Shown piece after piece: positions 15,901 through 24,956 of a DNA stretch of 64,000 nucleotides. The DNA lies in the NCBI GenBank assembly GCA_965222975.1, contig CBDCVJ010000054.1, positions 124,001 to 188,000 of the forward strand. The letters are read 5' to 3'. Both the position numbers and the translations under genes were made by a program. The DNA comes from UBA6168 sp965222975. Lineage in GTDB: Bacteria; Bacteroidota; Bacteroidia; Chitinophagales; Saprospiraceae. The notes beneath the pieces were generated by a model that was given only the letters and a program-made list of their open reading frames with translations, was not told the DNA's origin and ran no database searches. The number at the start of each line of letters is the position of its first letter. The stretch's first letter is position 1.

Positions 15901-17288
15901 TCCTGATGACCGCTTCGGTCGCTTCGCTGGGCTTTTTGCCAATGGCACTTTCCAACTCCGGGGGGGCAGAAGTACAACGCCCACTGGCCACCGTAGTGAT
16001 TGGTGGATTGATAACGGCCACTTTTTTAACCCTTGTGGTACTCCCCATTTTGTACAGTTGGCTGGCGAAGTGGAAAGAGCGAAAACATGGGACAGCGGCG
16101 GGCGCTACCGGGGCGATGATTTTGCTCCCCTTGCTGTTTGTAGGCTTGCAGGCCCAGGCCCAGCAACGGCCTCTCTCAGCTGACGAAGCGGTGCAAATGG
16201 CCTTGGCCAACCACCCGTCCATCCGGGCCGCCAACCTGCAAGTCCAGCAAAGCCAGGCCTTGCAAAACCTGCCCTATAGCCCCGGGATGACGGACATCAG
16301 TTACCAGGGCAACGGGCTGTACCGGGAAAACGGACAGCGGGTCAACCAGTTCGGTTTTGTGCAAAACATCCCCAACCCGGCCGTCAACAAAGCCCACAAT
16401 GCGCTCCAGGACGAGATGGTGAAATCGAACTCCCTGCATAAATCGCTGACCGAAAGCGAACTGCGCCTACAGGTGCGGCAGGTTTACTTCGACCTCCAGC
16501 AGAAAATGGAACTGAGGGCGCTTTACCAACGGCTTGCCCAGACTTATTCCAGCTATTTTGAAATAGCCAGAAAAAGGGTGGAAGTCGGGGCAACCAATGC
16601 CATCGAGACGCTGACCATCCAATCAGCCATGAACGAGTACAGGCTGTTGGAGCGGCAGGCCGGCATGGAAATATCCACGCTGGAGCAGCAGCTCAGGGTG
16701 CTGCTGAACACGGACGAAAACGTGACCGCCACCGATAGTTTCCAGATGCTGCCCTACGCCGGGCCGACCGGGGCCAACACGCTGCGGGTACAGTTGGCGC
16801 AGCAACAGATGGAGGTGGAACAAGCCGTCGTGCCCGTGATTAAGTCGAGCATGAAACCCGGTTTCAATTTCGGCTATTCTGCCCAGAACTACTTCGACGG
16901 CGGGTGGCTGTACGGGGCACAGGCCGGGGTGCAAATTCCTTTGTTCAACAAGCCGGTAAAAAAACGGCTGGAAGCCCAGCAGTTGCAGGTGGAAGTGGCC
17001 GGCGCCCGCTACGAGGCGGAACGGCTCAACGCCAGCCAGCAACTGCTCTCGGTGGACAATGCCATCCGGCTGTACGCAGAAGGCGTCAATTATTACCGGG
17101 AGCAACTGGAATCCATCAACCCGGAAATCGAGCGGATATCCGAACTGAACTACCAAGCGGGGGAATTGTCCTACCTCGAACTGCTCAACACCCTGAACCT
17201 GTTGGCCAGCAACAACAAGAGCTACTGGGAACAGGTGCTGGCCCACAACCAGGCTGTGGCGCTTTATCAATTCTTTTCAAATCAATAA
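12978..17288 (+). CDS. cusA: CusA/CzcA-type RND efflux pump fused to a TolC-like outer membrane domain
   Basis: This 1436-residue protein is two proteins of the efflux complex in one chain. Residues 1-1035 are a heavy-metal RND transporter with 12 membrane helices, the helix-4 motif DFGLIVDGAVIIVE that carries the proton-relay Asp and Glu, and large periplasmic loops. After a hydrophobic stretch (about 1040-1057, MILLPLLFVGLQAQA, like a signal peptide with AQA at its end) residues 1060-1430 form an outer membrane efflux protein domain (SADEAVQMALANHP). Fusions of this kind are known in Bacteroidota. The internal signal-like stretch suggests the tail is cleaved or crosses the periplasm. The CusB gene follows by 14 bases. 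Confidence 0.92.
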   Translation: MFDKIIAYSIQNKFVIGLLVLALIVWGIFSLRQLPIDAVPDITNNQVQVITISPTLATQEVEQFITTPIELSLQNIQQLVEIRSISRFGLSVVTVVFEEKMDVYLARQLVGEYLKEAESNIPDGLGTPEMAPISTGLGEIYQYVVRPEEGYEEQYPPTELRTIQDWIVKRQLSGIEGVVEVNTMGGFLKQYEVAVNPNMLKSIGISITDVYDALQNSNENTGGAYIEKNPSTYYIRTNGIAKTLADIENIVVDVRNGRPILIKDVAKVQFGKAPRYGALTRDGEEAVGGRVMMLKGANSAAVTERVKERVVQIQKSLPEGVVIEPYLVRDKLVSTAIGTVQKNLLEGGLIVVFILVLMLGNWRAGLIVASVIPLAMLFAVSMMNVLGISANLMSLGAIDFGLIVDGAVIIVEAIVHRLQVGFAGKKLTAAQMDKEVQTASIKIRSSAAFGEIIILMVYIPILALVGIEGKMFKPMAQTVMLAIGGALVLSLTYVPMMAALFLNKKVSDKKTIADRIIAFNQRLYTPVLNLALRFKAAIVLATIALFAISLFVFSRMGGEFIPTLEEGDLAMQQILPPGTSLSQGIEMSKMIQNKLMDEFPEIEDIVTNIGAAEIPTDPMPVEIGDYVIVMKPKDEWTSASTRQEMFEKIEESLSVIPGVGYEFSQPIQLRFNELMTGSKADIAIKLYGQDLELLYSKAKEAEKIITKIDGVGTVNVEQTIGMPQIIINFKYDKMAQYGLQVKEVNQVVRAAFAGESAGIVYEGERRFDLVVRLDESYRKDLGNVQNLYITLDNGTQVPLQAVADVELIDAPMQISRENTNRRIVIGVNVGDTDVETLVGKIQTELDAKVELPTGYYFTYGGQFENLKAANARLMIAVPLALALIFIMLFFTFGSVSQAALIFTAIPLSAIGGIWALELRGMPFSISAGIGFIALFGVAVLNGIVLIGYFNQLKEEGMTNIYERIIKGTSVRLRPVLMTASVASLGFLPMALSNSGGAEVQRPLATVVIGGLITATFLTLVVLPILYSWLAKWKERKHGTAAGATGAMILLPLLFVGLQAQAQQRPLSADEAVQMALANHPSIRAANLQVQQSQALQNLPYSPGMTDISYQGNGLYRENGQRVNQFGFVQNIPNPAVNKAHNALQDEMVKSNSLHKSLTESELRLQVRQVYFDLQQKMELRALYQRLAQTYSSYFEIARKRVEVGATNAIETLTIQSAMNEYRLLERQAGMEISTLEQQLRVLLNTDENVTATDSFQMLPYAGPTGANTLRVQLAQQQMEVEQAVVPVIKSSMKPGFNFGYSAQNYFDGGWLYGAQAGVQIPLFNKPVKKRLEAQQLQVEVAGARYEAERLNASQQLLSVDNAIRLYAEGVNYYREQLESINPEIERISELNYQAGELSYLELLNTLNLLASNNKSYWEQVLAHNQAVALYQFFSNQ

Positions 17289-17302
17289 AATCATTTTTTA
17301 AG

Positions 17303-18541
17303 ATGAAAATCATAAATCGTTCAATCATATCAATGCTGTCGGTAGCGGTCGTGCTGCTGCTTTTTTCCTGTGGCCACGAACACACTGAAGGGGACGGCCA
17401 CAACCACGGGGGTGAAACATCGGGCCATGCAAAAGATGACGGGCATGGGCATGGCCAAGAGGAAGGACATGAGGAAGGCGAAATCCACCTCACGCAAGCA
17501 CAGATAAAAACCATGAACATCCAGTTCGGCGGTTTCTCACAGATAAAAATCAATGACTTCGTAAGTGCTACGGGGACTCTGGGCCTGCCACCCAATGCGC
17601 TGACTTCCGTAAGCGCAAAGGCAAGTGGTTTTATCAAAGAGAGCAAAAAATACGTGGAGGGCAGTTATGTAAAAAAAGGAGTCATCATGGCCTATTTGGA
17701 AAACCCCGAATTTATCCAGTACCAACGGGAATACCTCGAAACAGCCGCCGAACTGACCTTTTCCCGGCAAGAACTGGCCCGTCAGAAAACCTTGGTGGAG
17801 TCTAATGCCGGGGTTGAAAAGAACCTGCAAAAGCTTCAGGCCGAGGTCAACATGAAAACGGCGACCCTGAAAGGGATAGGCAAACAGTTGGCCTATCTGG
17901 GCATCAATGTATCTGACCTAACGCCCGACAATATCGTTGAACGCATAGCGATTATCTCCCCGATGGCAGGCTATATCACTTCCATTAAAATGCACGATGG
18001 GATGTATGTCACACCAGAATTGGAGCTCATGGAAATCGTCAATGAAAACCATCTCCACCTCGAACTGGATGTTTTTGAAAATGACATTGCCCGTGTAAAA
18101 GAAGAGCAGGTAATTAGTTACACCGTCCCAGCCTTGGGCAACACTGTTTATGAGGGCGAAGTACATGTTATCGGCAAAGAATTCAATACCGAGAACAAGA
18201 CCGTCCGCATCCACGGCCATTTGGAAAAAGAGCGTCCAAGGTTCATCAAAGACCTGTTTGTGGAAGCCAAAATCTGGCTCACCGACCAAACGGTGCAGGC
18301 ATTGCCGGAAAAGGCGGTCATCAAAGATGGCGCTTCTTCCTACATCTATGTGGCGGACAACCAGGAAGGTGGCGAGGAGGTAAAGTTTGAAAAGGTGATG
18401 GTCGTCCCCGGCGTTACCGACAAAGGTTTTACCGCTGTAAAATTGATTGGTGAAATACCGGAAGGGATGAGGATTGTGACAGAAGGGGCATTCTTCGTTT
18501 ACGCCCAATCAAAGGCGGGGGAGTTGGAGCATGAGCACTAA
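17303..18541 (+). CDS. cusB: CusB/CzcB-type periplasmic adaptor lipoprotein
   Basis: This 412-residue membrane-fusion protein links the RND pump to the outer membrane channel. A lipobox (LLLFSCGHEH, Cys about 21) is followed by a His-rich segment to about residue 60 (GDGHNHGG, GHGHGQEEGHEEG) that probably binds metal. Then come the barrel-sandwich halves around a helical hairpin (about 100-220) and a beta-barrel with membrane-proximal domain to the end. ATG 17303 starts the lipoprotein signal; the frame is open further upstream inside the pump gene but that part is only overlap. It is in one operon with the pump. Confidence 0.9.
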   Translation: MKIINRSIISMLSVAVVLLLFSCGHEHTEGDGHNHGGETSGHAKDDGHGHGQEEGHEEGEIHLTQAQIKTMNIQFGGFSQIKINDFVSATGTLGLPPNALTSVSAKASGFIKESKKYVEGSYVKKGVIMAYLENPEFIQYQREYLETAAELTFSRQELARQKTLVESNAGVEKNLQKLQAEVNMKTATLKGIGKQLAYLGINVSDLTPDNIVERIAIISPMAGYITSIKMHDGMYVTPELELMEIVNENHLHLELDVFENDIARVKEEQVISYTVPALGNTVYEGEVHVIGKEFNTENKTVRIHGHLEKERPRFIKDLFVEAKIWLTDQTVQALPEKAVIKDGASSYIYVADNQEGGEEVKFEKVMVVPGVTDKGFTAVKLIGEIPEGMRIVTEGAFFVYAQSKAGELEHEH

Positions 18542-18630
18542 AACTCAAAACTGAACCAGAATGGTTGGTTGTGACCGTGCGATTTAAAAATCACCCGGTT
18601 GCTTCCAACGGCACAACTATATAAGCGACT

Positions 18631-21062
18631 ATGAAAAAAATAAAAATCGAAATACCCGTATTGTTACCATCGGTCTCTGATGAAAAAGACCGATGTGTAG
18701 CCCGCCTTATCCATAATTTGGAAAACGAAAATGGTATAGAAGAGGCTCATATTGAAGAGGGGAAACCCGCGTTGATTTGCATTCATTACCATCCCGATAA
18801 ACTCTCAATTCAAAAGGTAAAAAAAATAGCCAAACAAACAGGAGCTACTTTGACAAATCGCTTTCGGCATGCTTTGTTGGAGGTCAAAGGTATCCGTCAC
18901 CAACGCCATGCCCGAAGTATCGGTGATTCATTAATGAAGGAAACTGGAATCGTTGAAGCAGCTGCCTCTGCTGCTGGCGTACTGCGACTGGAATGGGATA
19001 CGGAAAAAGTAAAGGAAGCGGAAGTTTTGGCAGCAGTTAAGAAAACAGGGCTGAAGATCAGCAAAGAAACCAAACATGAACACAAACACAAAGAAGGGGA
19101 TGGGCATGACCATGCACATGGTGGTTTTCTGGGAGAAAATACGGAACTCTATTTTTCCATTGGCAGCGGCGTTTTTTGGCTTACAGGTTTAATTCTTTCT
19201 TTCCAGTCTGGTATTTCCGAGACACTAACTACGGGGCTATTTGTGGTTGCGCTTATTTTAGGAGGTTATTTTACCCTCTTAGAAGCCATTGAAACGATTA
19301 GAAAGGGGAAATTTGAGATAGATTTTCTGATGTTAGTGGCAGCAGCCGGCGCGGCTGCACTTGGAAAATGGGAAGAGGGAGCTTTATTGTTGTTTTTATT
19401 CAGCTTAGGACATTCGCTGGAAAAGTACGCCATGAACAAAGCCAGAAAATCCATTGCGGCGCTTTCAGATTTAGCCCCACCAACTGCATTAGTCAAACGG
19501 AATGGGGAAACGATTGAAGTCGGTATAGAAGAATTGGAATTAGGAGATACTATCGTGGTCAAGCCCAATTCTAAAATCGCAGCGGATGGAGTTGTTATTA
19601 GTGGTAATAGCGCAGTCAATCAAGCTCCTATTACAGGGGAAAGTGTTCCAGTAGAAAAATACCCCGTAGCTAATCCTGATACTATCAATGACCTCCAGAA
19701 TTTATCTGCTGAAAACAGAGCTTTTGCAGGTACTATCAATGGTAGTGCTGCACTTGAAATTAAAGTATTGAAGTTGGCAAAAGACAGTACGCTTTCCAGA
19801 TTAGTGGAATTGGTCAAAGAAGCCGAAACCCAAAAATCCCCCACTCAGCAGCTAACCGATAAATTTGAACGATACTTCGTACCTGCTGTATTGATTTTGG
19901 TGTTCTTGCTGCTATTTGCCTTTTTAGTGATTGACGAAACTTTTGCCGATAGTTTTTATCGGGCAATGGCGGTGCTTGTAGCTGCCTCACCCTGTGCTTT
20001 AGGCTATTTCTACACCGAGCGCAGTATTGGCAGGTGTAGCAAGGGCAGCCCGTCAGGGTGTACTGATTAAAGGAGGGTCGTCCGTTGGAAGACCTTGGCG
20101 GACTGACTGCTGTGGCTTTTGATAAGACAGGAACCTTAACCGAGGGCAAACCTAAATTGACCAATGCTATTCCTTTTGGTGAAAGTACCAAAGAAGGATT
20201 GTTGACTGTTGCCGTTGCTGTAGAAGAATTGAGTGACCACCCTTTAGCGGGTGCGATTGTAAAAGGAGGAAAAGCGGAATTAGGTGATATCAATATACCT
20301 GATGCTCAAAACCTTGAGGCATTGACTGCACGAGGTATCAAAGCCAAACTGGAAAACAAAACGGTTCATATTGGCAATCGTAGATTATTTAAAGAGTTGA
20401 CCGGAAACGAAGTGCCCACCGAACTTGACCAACAAATGGCAAAATTGGAAGCAGAGGGTCATACCGCTATGATAGTTCATCAAGATAACCAATACCTCGG
20501 CATTATCTCGGTCATGGATGTAGCCCGCCCCGAAGCGGCATCCACCCTAAAGAAGTTAAAGCAAATAGGTATCAAACGGATGGTCATGCTCACAGGAGAC
20601 AACCAGAAAGTGGCAGATGCAGTAGCCAAGAACATAGGAATCACTGACCCTATGGGGAATTTATTACCTGAAGATAAGGTCAGTTCCATTGAAAAATTAA
20701 AACAGGAGGAAGGTAAAGTAGCCATGATAGGCGACGGTGTAAATGATGCCCCTGCTATGGCAAAAAGTACGGTCGGGATTGCGATGGGTGCAGCGGGTTC
20801 GGATGTAGCTCTGGAAACGGCAGACATTGCATTGATGGCAGACCGATTAGATAATCTCCCTTTTGCCATTGGACTAAGCAGAAAAGCCAAAGGGATTATT
20901 AAACAGAACCTTTGGATTAGCCTTGGTATGGTAGCCATTCTTGTTCCGCTGACTTTATTTGGAGTTGCACAAATTGGGGCGGCGGTAATTGCTCACGAGG
21001 GGTCAACTTTGGTGGTAGTGGCTAATGCGCTGCGGCTTTTGGCGTACAAAAATGAAAGTTAA
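18631..21062 (+). pseudogene. P1B-type metal ATPase gene broken by two single-G insertions
   Basis: The first 1440 bases encode an N-terminal region, a His-rich linker (EHKHKEGDGHDHAHGG), four or more helices, TGES and the helix-6 motif SPC (S453-P-C455), which points to the Zn/Co/Cd-type P1B group rather than CPC copper pumps. The frame is then lost at an extra G (20002-20003) just after ASPCAL and regained at a second extra G (20075-20077) in GGAGGG. Removing both restores AISTPSAV... and GGRPLEDLGG, then DKTGT and GDGVND to 21062, about 809 residues. Either it is a recent pseudogene or the two insertions are sequence errors. The second part alone (20085-21062) lacks the membrane core. Confidence 0.85.
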
Positions 21063-21085
21063 CATGCTATATAACTGCAATTTCA

Positions 21086-21111
21086 TTGCATTGAAAATCT
21101 CGATAATTTTG
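21086..21111 (+). promoter_or_regulatory. Promoter of the isoprenylcysteine-methyltransferase-like gene
   Basis: TAATTTTG at 21104-21111 fits TAnnTTTG exactly; TTG lies at 21086-21088 (15-base spacing, somewhat short). The ATG follows at 21124. Confidence 0.5.
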
Positions 21112-21123
21112 TAGAAAAAAATA

Positions 21124-21720
21124 ATGAGAACAGAAGTGTATTTATTCCTCTTTTTACTGGTCTATTTCTTCTTTGTCTTTTTCCTGCGGTCTTATCTGCT
21201 TTGGAAAAGAACAGGGGTAAACCCTTTGACCTTTAACAAATCAGATGATGCACATGGCTATAATGGAAAGGTGTTTACCTTCATTTCCCTATTGGAATTT
21301 GTGGTGGTGTTTATCTATGCCTTTAAAAACGAATGGTATCAATACCTTTTACCATTTTGGTATTTGGAACACGACTACTTGAAATATATCGGCTGGGGCT
21401 TATTGATATTATCTCTTGTTTTGGTTTGGGTCGCTCAATCTCAAATGGCAAATTCTTGGCGCATTGGAATTGACGATAAGAACGAAACCGAACTTGTAAC
21501 AAATGGCTTATTTTCCATTTCAAGAAACCCGATTTTTCTCGGTATTATGATAGCTAATATTGGTCTGCTTTTAATCATTCCAAATGCCTTTACCTTGCTC
21601 ATTGTTTCGCTTTCAACAGTAAGTATCAATACACAGATAAGATTGGAAGAAGCCTTTTTGAAAATCAGTCATGGTCAGGAATATGAGGACTATATAAAAA
21701 AAGTTAGACGCTGGATGTGA
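21124..21720 (+). CDS. Isoprenylcysteine carboxyl methyltransferase-family membrane protein
   Basis: This 198-residue integral membrane protein has five or so helices and a C-terminal SAM-binding pattern of the ICMT/phospholipid methyltransferase group: TELVTNGLFSISRNPIFLG (the G-x-(Y/F)-xxxRNP signature) and a terminal E-E-x-F...YxxY-like stretch (LEEAFLKISHGQEYEDY). In bacteria such proteins are often found beside heavy-metal efflux genes without a proven substrate. It follows the broken ATPase by 61 bases with its own promoter. Membrane methyltransferase activity is inferred from the family. Confidence 0.8.
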   Translation: MRTEVYLFLFLLVYFFFVFFLRSYLLWKRTGVNPLTFNKSDDAHGYNGKVFTFISLLEFVVVFIYAFKNEWYQYLLPFWYLEHDYLKYIGWGLLILSLVLVWVAQSQMANSWRIGIDDKNETELVTNGLFSISRNPIFLGIMIANIGLLLIIPNAFTLLIVSLSTVSINTQIRLEEAFLKISHGQEYEDYIKKVRRWM

Positions 21721-21832
21721 TTTACCTATTACAGCCATAAAAAAACTCAAAAGTTTCCTTGTTTGTTAAAATTTATCGTTCTTTGATAATATTTTTAAGC
21801 TAACCTAAAAATATTATTTTAACAGACTAAAA

Positions 21833-23068
21833 ATGAAACTCAAAAGCGTTACAACTTCTTTGTTCCTCGTATTGATAGGGCTTCTCTTATTCTTCTCTTG
21901 TGAAGATATATTACCTTCTGCACCAAAAGAAAATGAAGTTTTGGATGGACAAATGGAAGGATTGTCGCATGCCCAAACCCGTTTGTTTTTGGAAGGGGAT
22001 GAAGCCTTTTCAGAGGTGTTCACACCTGAAAAGGGATTGGGGGCATACTTTGTAACTCCCTCTTGTTTCAGTTGCCATTCGGGTGATGGCAAAGGACATC
22101 CTTCTACTACCTTGACCAGATTTGGCAGGTGGGAAAATGGGCAATTCGACCCGTTGACGCATCTTGGTGGAGGGCAATTGCAAAACAGGGCTATTGCTGG
22201 CTTCGAGGCAGAGGTAATTCCTGCCGAAGCAAATGGCATTGCAAGATTCACCCCACCCGCAGTTACAGGTTTGGGGTTGCTGGCTGCTGTCCCCGATGCC
22301 ACACTTCTTGAATTAGCCGACCCTGACGATACGGATGGTGACGGAATCTCTGGAAGGGTCAATTATATCGAGCCGCCCGATTTTTTTAGTCCGTTGGAAT
22401 GGCATATTTCTGATGGCGAAGGACGGTATATTGGCAGGTTCGGTAAAAAAGCAGCAGCCATTGATTTGTTACACCAAACGGTCAATGCCTACAAACAGGA
22501 TATGGGCATTACTTCGGATTTTGATATGGAAGACCCTATCAATTATGCGGTTTCGGCTCAACAAACCGACCTTATACCCGACCCTGAAATCTCTGCTGCT
22601 ACGGTTCAAAGTGTTGTTTTTTACCTCCGCACCCTAAAAGCCCCAATTCCTCGTGATGAATTAGATGCCAATGCACAATTGGGCAAACAACTTTTCAATG
22701 AAATTGAATGTAGCAAATGCCATTTACCAACCATGAAAACAGGTATTAGTGATATTGAAGTATTATCAGAAGTTGAGTTTCATCCTTACACAGATTTGCT
22801 GTTACATGACATGGGTGAAGAACTAAATGATAATTATACAGAAGGTATTGCCGAAGCTGCGGAATGGCGGACACCTCCTTTATGGGGATTGGGTTTATCT
22901 CCTGATGCACAAGGGGGCGGTTATTTTCTGATGCACGACGGCAGAGCCACAAGCATCGAAAAAGCCATATTACTGCATGGCGGGGAAGCATCGAATAGCC
23001 GAACCAATTATCAGGAGCTTTCCCCTTCTGATAAAGAAGCCCTTATCGCTTTTCTGGAAAGTTTGTAA
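21833..23068 (+). CDS. Diheme oxidoreductase (DHOR/DUF1111) lipoprotein
   Basis: This 411-residue protein has a lipoprotein signal (LLLFFSCEDI) and two c-type haem sites, CFSCH (C78, C81, H82) and CSKCH (C293, C296, H297), in the DHOR arrangement related to cytochrome c peroxidases. The region around GDGISGRVNYI is typical of this family. It would pass electrons in the periplasm; the substrate is unknown. The following genes encode a Rieske-type protein (11 bases downstream) and an outer-membrane porin (3 bases further), so the three form a tight operon. Confidence 0.85.
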   Translation: MKLKSVTTSLFLVLIGLLLFFSCEDILPSAPKENEVLDGQMEGLSHAQTRLFLEGDEAFSEVFTPEKGLGAYFVTPSCFSCHSGDGKGHPSTTLTRFGRWENGQFDPLTHLGGGQLQNRAIAGFEAEVIPAEANGIARFTPPAVTGLGLLAAVPDATLLELADPDDTDGDGISGRVNYIEPPDFFSPLEWHISDGEGRYIGRFGKKAAAIDLLHQTVNAYKQDMGITSDFDMEDPINYAVSAQQTDLIPDPEISAATVQSVVFYLRTLKAPIPRDELDANAQLGKQLFNEIECSKCHLPTMKTGISDIEVLSEVEFHPYTDLLLHDMGEELNDNYTEGIAEAAEWRTPPLWGLGLSPDAQGGGYFLMHDGRATSIEKAILLHGGEASNSRTNYQELSPSDKEALIAFLESL

Positions 23069-23079
23069 AAATAAAAAAA

Positions 23080-23490
23080 ATGGACAGGAAGGATTTTTTT
23101 AAAAACTGTGTGAGATTGGCTGGTGCTGGTATGTTGATTCCACTTCTCGGACAGTCTTGTAAAGGCATTGCCTATATTTCTCATTCAACAGATTCCAAAG
23201 GAGTTTTGGTCAAAAAAGCAGATTTGGCAGACCATCCTTTTGTCTTGATTCAACCCGCCAACCTGTCCGCTCCTATTTTTTTAACTAAACTGGAAAACAA
23301 CGAATATTCCGCCCTTCTGCTGCAATGTACCCATAGGGCTTGTGAAGTTCGACCTACTGGACAGGAATTAGAATGTCCCTGTCATGGAAGTGTTTTCAGT
23401 CATACAGGGGAGGTACTTGAAAGCCCTGCGGAGCGTCCATTGCGCCGATTTCAGGTCTTGGAGGACGGCGAAAACCTTTATATCAAATAG
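23080..23490 (+). CDS. Rieske [2Fe-2S] protein, exported
   Basis: This 136-residue protein has an N-terminal hydrophobic segment ending in GQSC (possible lipobox) and a Rieske domain with ligands C83-T-H85 and C99-P-C101-H102 (CxH...CxxH; C99 and H102 as ligands). It would carry one electron in the periplasm, probably to or from the diheme protein encoded just upstream. The N-terminus has DRK rather than a twin arginine, so Tat export is not clear. It is placed between DHOR and porin genes with very short gaps. Confidence 0.88.
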   Translation: MDRKDFFKNCVRLAGAGMLIPLLGQSCKGIAYISHSTDSKGVLVKKADLADHPFVLIQPANLSAPIFLTKLENNEYSALLLQCTHRACEVRPTGQELECPCHGSVFSHTGEVLESPAERPLRRFQVLEDGENLYIK

Positions 23491-23493
23491 CTT

Positions 23494-24690
23494 ATGAAAC
23501 CAATATTTATTCTTTTAATAGGGTTAATGACTTCCCAATGGTTGACAGCCCAAGATGTTGACAGTCTCAACCTCACCAATAAAGATGCGGTCTATCAGCG
23601 ACCCTTTATTTTTGAAGGACAAAGGGGAAACCTGAGTGCGGCAGTAGGCGGTTATCTGGAAGCCAATACCAATTATTTTTCAACGGACGGCATCAGCGAA
23701 GGTTTTTCAATGGAAATGCGCCGTTTCAATATTTTCTTGTATTCCACCATTAAAGAGCGAATTAAATTTATTTCCGAATTGGAGTTTGGGCATGGAACGG
23801 AAGAAATTGAATTGGAAACGGCTTTACTTGATTTTGAACTGCATCCGAGCCTGATTTTCAGGGCAGGAATTGTATTAGTACCAATTGGTTATTTTAATCA
23901 AAATCACGACAGTCCAAAATGGGAGTTCATTGACCGACCTTTGGTTTCAACCAATTTAATTCCTTCAACTTATTCCGATGTTGGGTTTGGATTGCATGGG
24001 ACTATCCCATTTCAAGGGTTATCATTTACTTATGAAACCTATCTTGTCAATGGCTTACAGGAAGGTATCATTACCAATGAAGAAAACCGCACCTTTTTAG
24101 CGGCTGGCAAAGGGGAAGAACGTTTTGGAGAAGATAATAACGGCTCACCTACTTTTACGACAAGACTTGCCCTCAAAAAAAGAAAATTCGGTGAAATAGG
24201 TATTTCTGGATACGTCGGCAATTACAATATTTTCAAAAAAGATGGATTGCCCATTGATGAAAGGAGGAGCTTATTTATCGGAGCATTGGATTATAATTTT
24301 TCTCTCAAAAAACTAAAATGCTTGGGCGAGGTTGCATTCATAAAAGCGAACATTCCTTCTGATGTAGGACAAAATTTTGGTAATACTCAATGGGGATTCC
24401 ACACCGACCTGATATATCCACTTTGGCAGGGGACATTGTTCAGATGGCAAAACATCATTCTAAATGCAGCCTTACGATTTGAATATCTCGATTACAATGT
24501 TGGCGAGTTCAAAGAAACCGAAAGCAATATATCTGACCATCTTTATTCCATTATGCCAAGTATTGGTTTGCGGTTCTCTCCAAATACACTTTTGAGAATG
24601 AATTATCGGTATCAATGGGATACCGACCTGTTTGGCAATCCTCCTGCAAAAACGGCTGGGTTTCAGTTTGGGTTTGCGAGTTATTTTTAA
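23494..24690 (+). CDS. Outer-membrane beta-barrel porin
   Basis: This 398-residue protein has a signal peptide (to LTAQ, about 19) and then alternating amphipathic strands through to the C-terminal AGFQFGFASYF, which ends in an aromatic residue as outer-membrane barrels do. The order RRFNIFLYST, ELEFGHGTEEIELE and DFELHPSLIFRAG matches phosphate-selective-type (OprO/P-like) porins of Bacteroidota. Substrate is not known. It starts 3 bases after the Rieske gene stop, so it belongs to the DHOR operon and might admit the substrate of that pair. Confidence 0.8.
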   Translation: MKPIFILLIGLMTSQWLTAQDVDSLNLTNKDAVYQRPFIFEGQRGNLSAAVGGYLEANTNYFSTDGISEGFSMEMRRFNIFLYSTIKERIKFISELEFGHGTEEIELETALLDFELHPSLIFRAGIVLVPIGYFNQNHDSPKWEFIDRPLVSTNLIPSTYSDVGFGLHGTIPFQGLSFTYETYLVNGLQEGIITNEENRTFLAAGKGEERFGEDNNGSPTFTTRLALKKRKFGEIGISGYVGNYNIFKKDGLPIDERRSLFIGALDYNFSLKKLKCLGEVAFIKANIPSDVGQNFGNTQWGFHTDLIYPLWQGTLFRWQNIILNAALRFEYLDYNVGEFKETESNISDHLYSIMPSIGLRFSPNTLLRMNYRYQWDTDLFGNPPAKTAGFQFGFASYF

Positions 24691-24956
24691 CAAAATAAAA
24701 TGAGTTATGGAGCGGGGATGATATTCAATCGTAGATGTCATTAATGTTGAAATGAAACGGTATTTTTGGACTTTATAACATTTAAGTTACGTGACAAAAG
24801 TCAACGCTTCTTCTGCTTTTACTCATCGTTTTCCCTTCAACATTTACCTTACTTTGGACTGTTTTAATTAAGCAGTTCCCCGGTGGATTTTGAGTTGCTC
24901 CCAACTGAAAAAACACATGGGGAATTCAGCTTTTTTAGAAACCAAAAATTTCAAAC

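Noticed and set aside
20085..21062. Separate second ATPase gene
   Set aside because: It lacks the membrane metal site and joins in frame to the upstream part after removal of two G bases; it is the C-terminal half of one gene.
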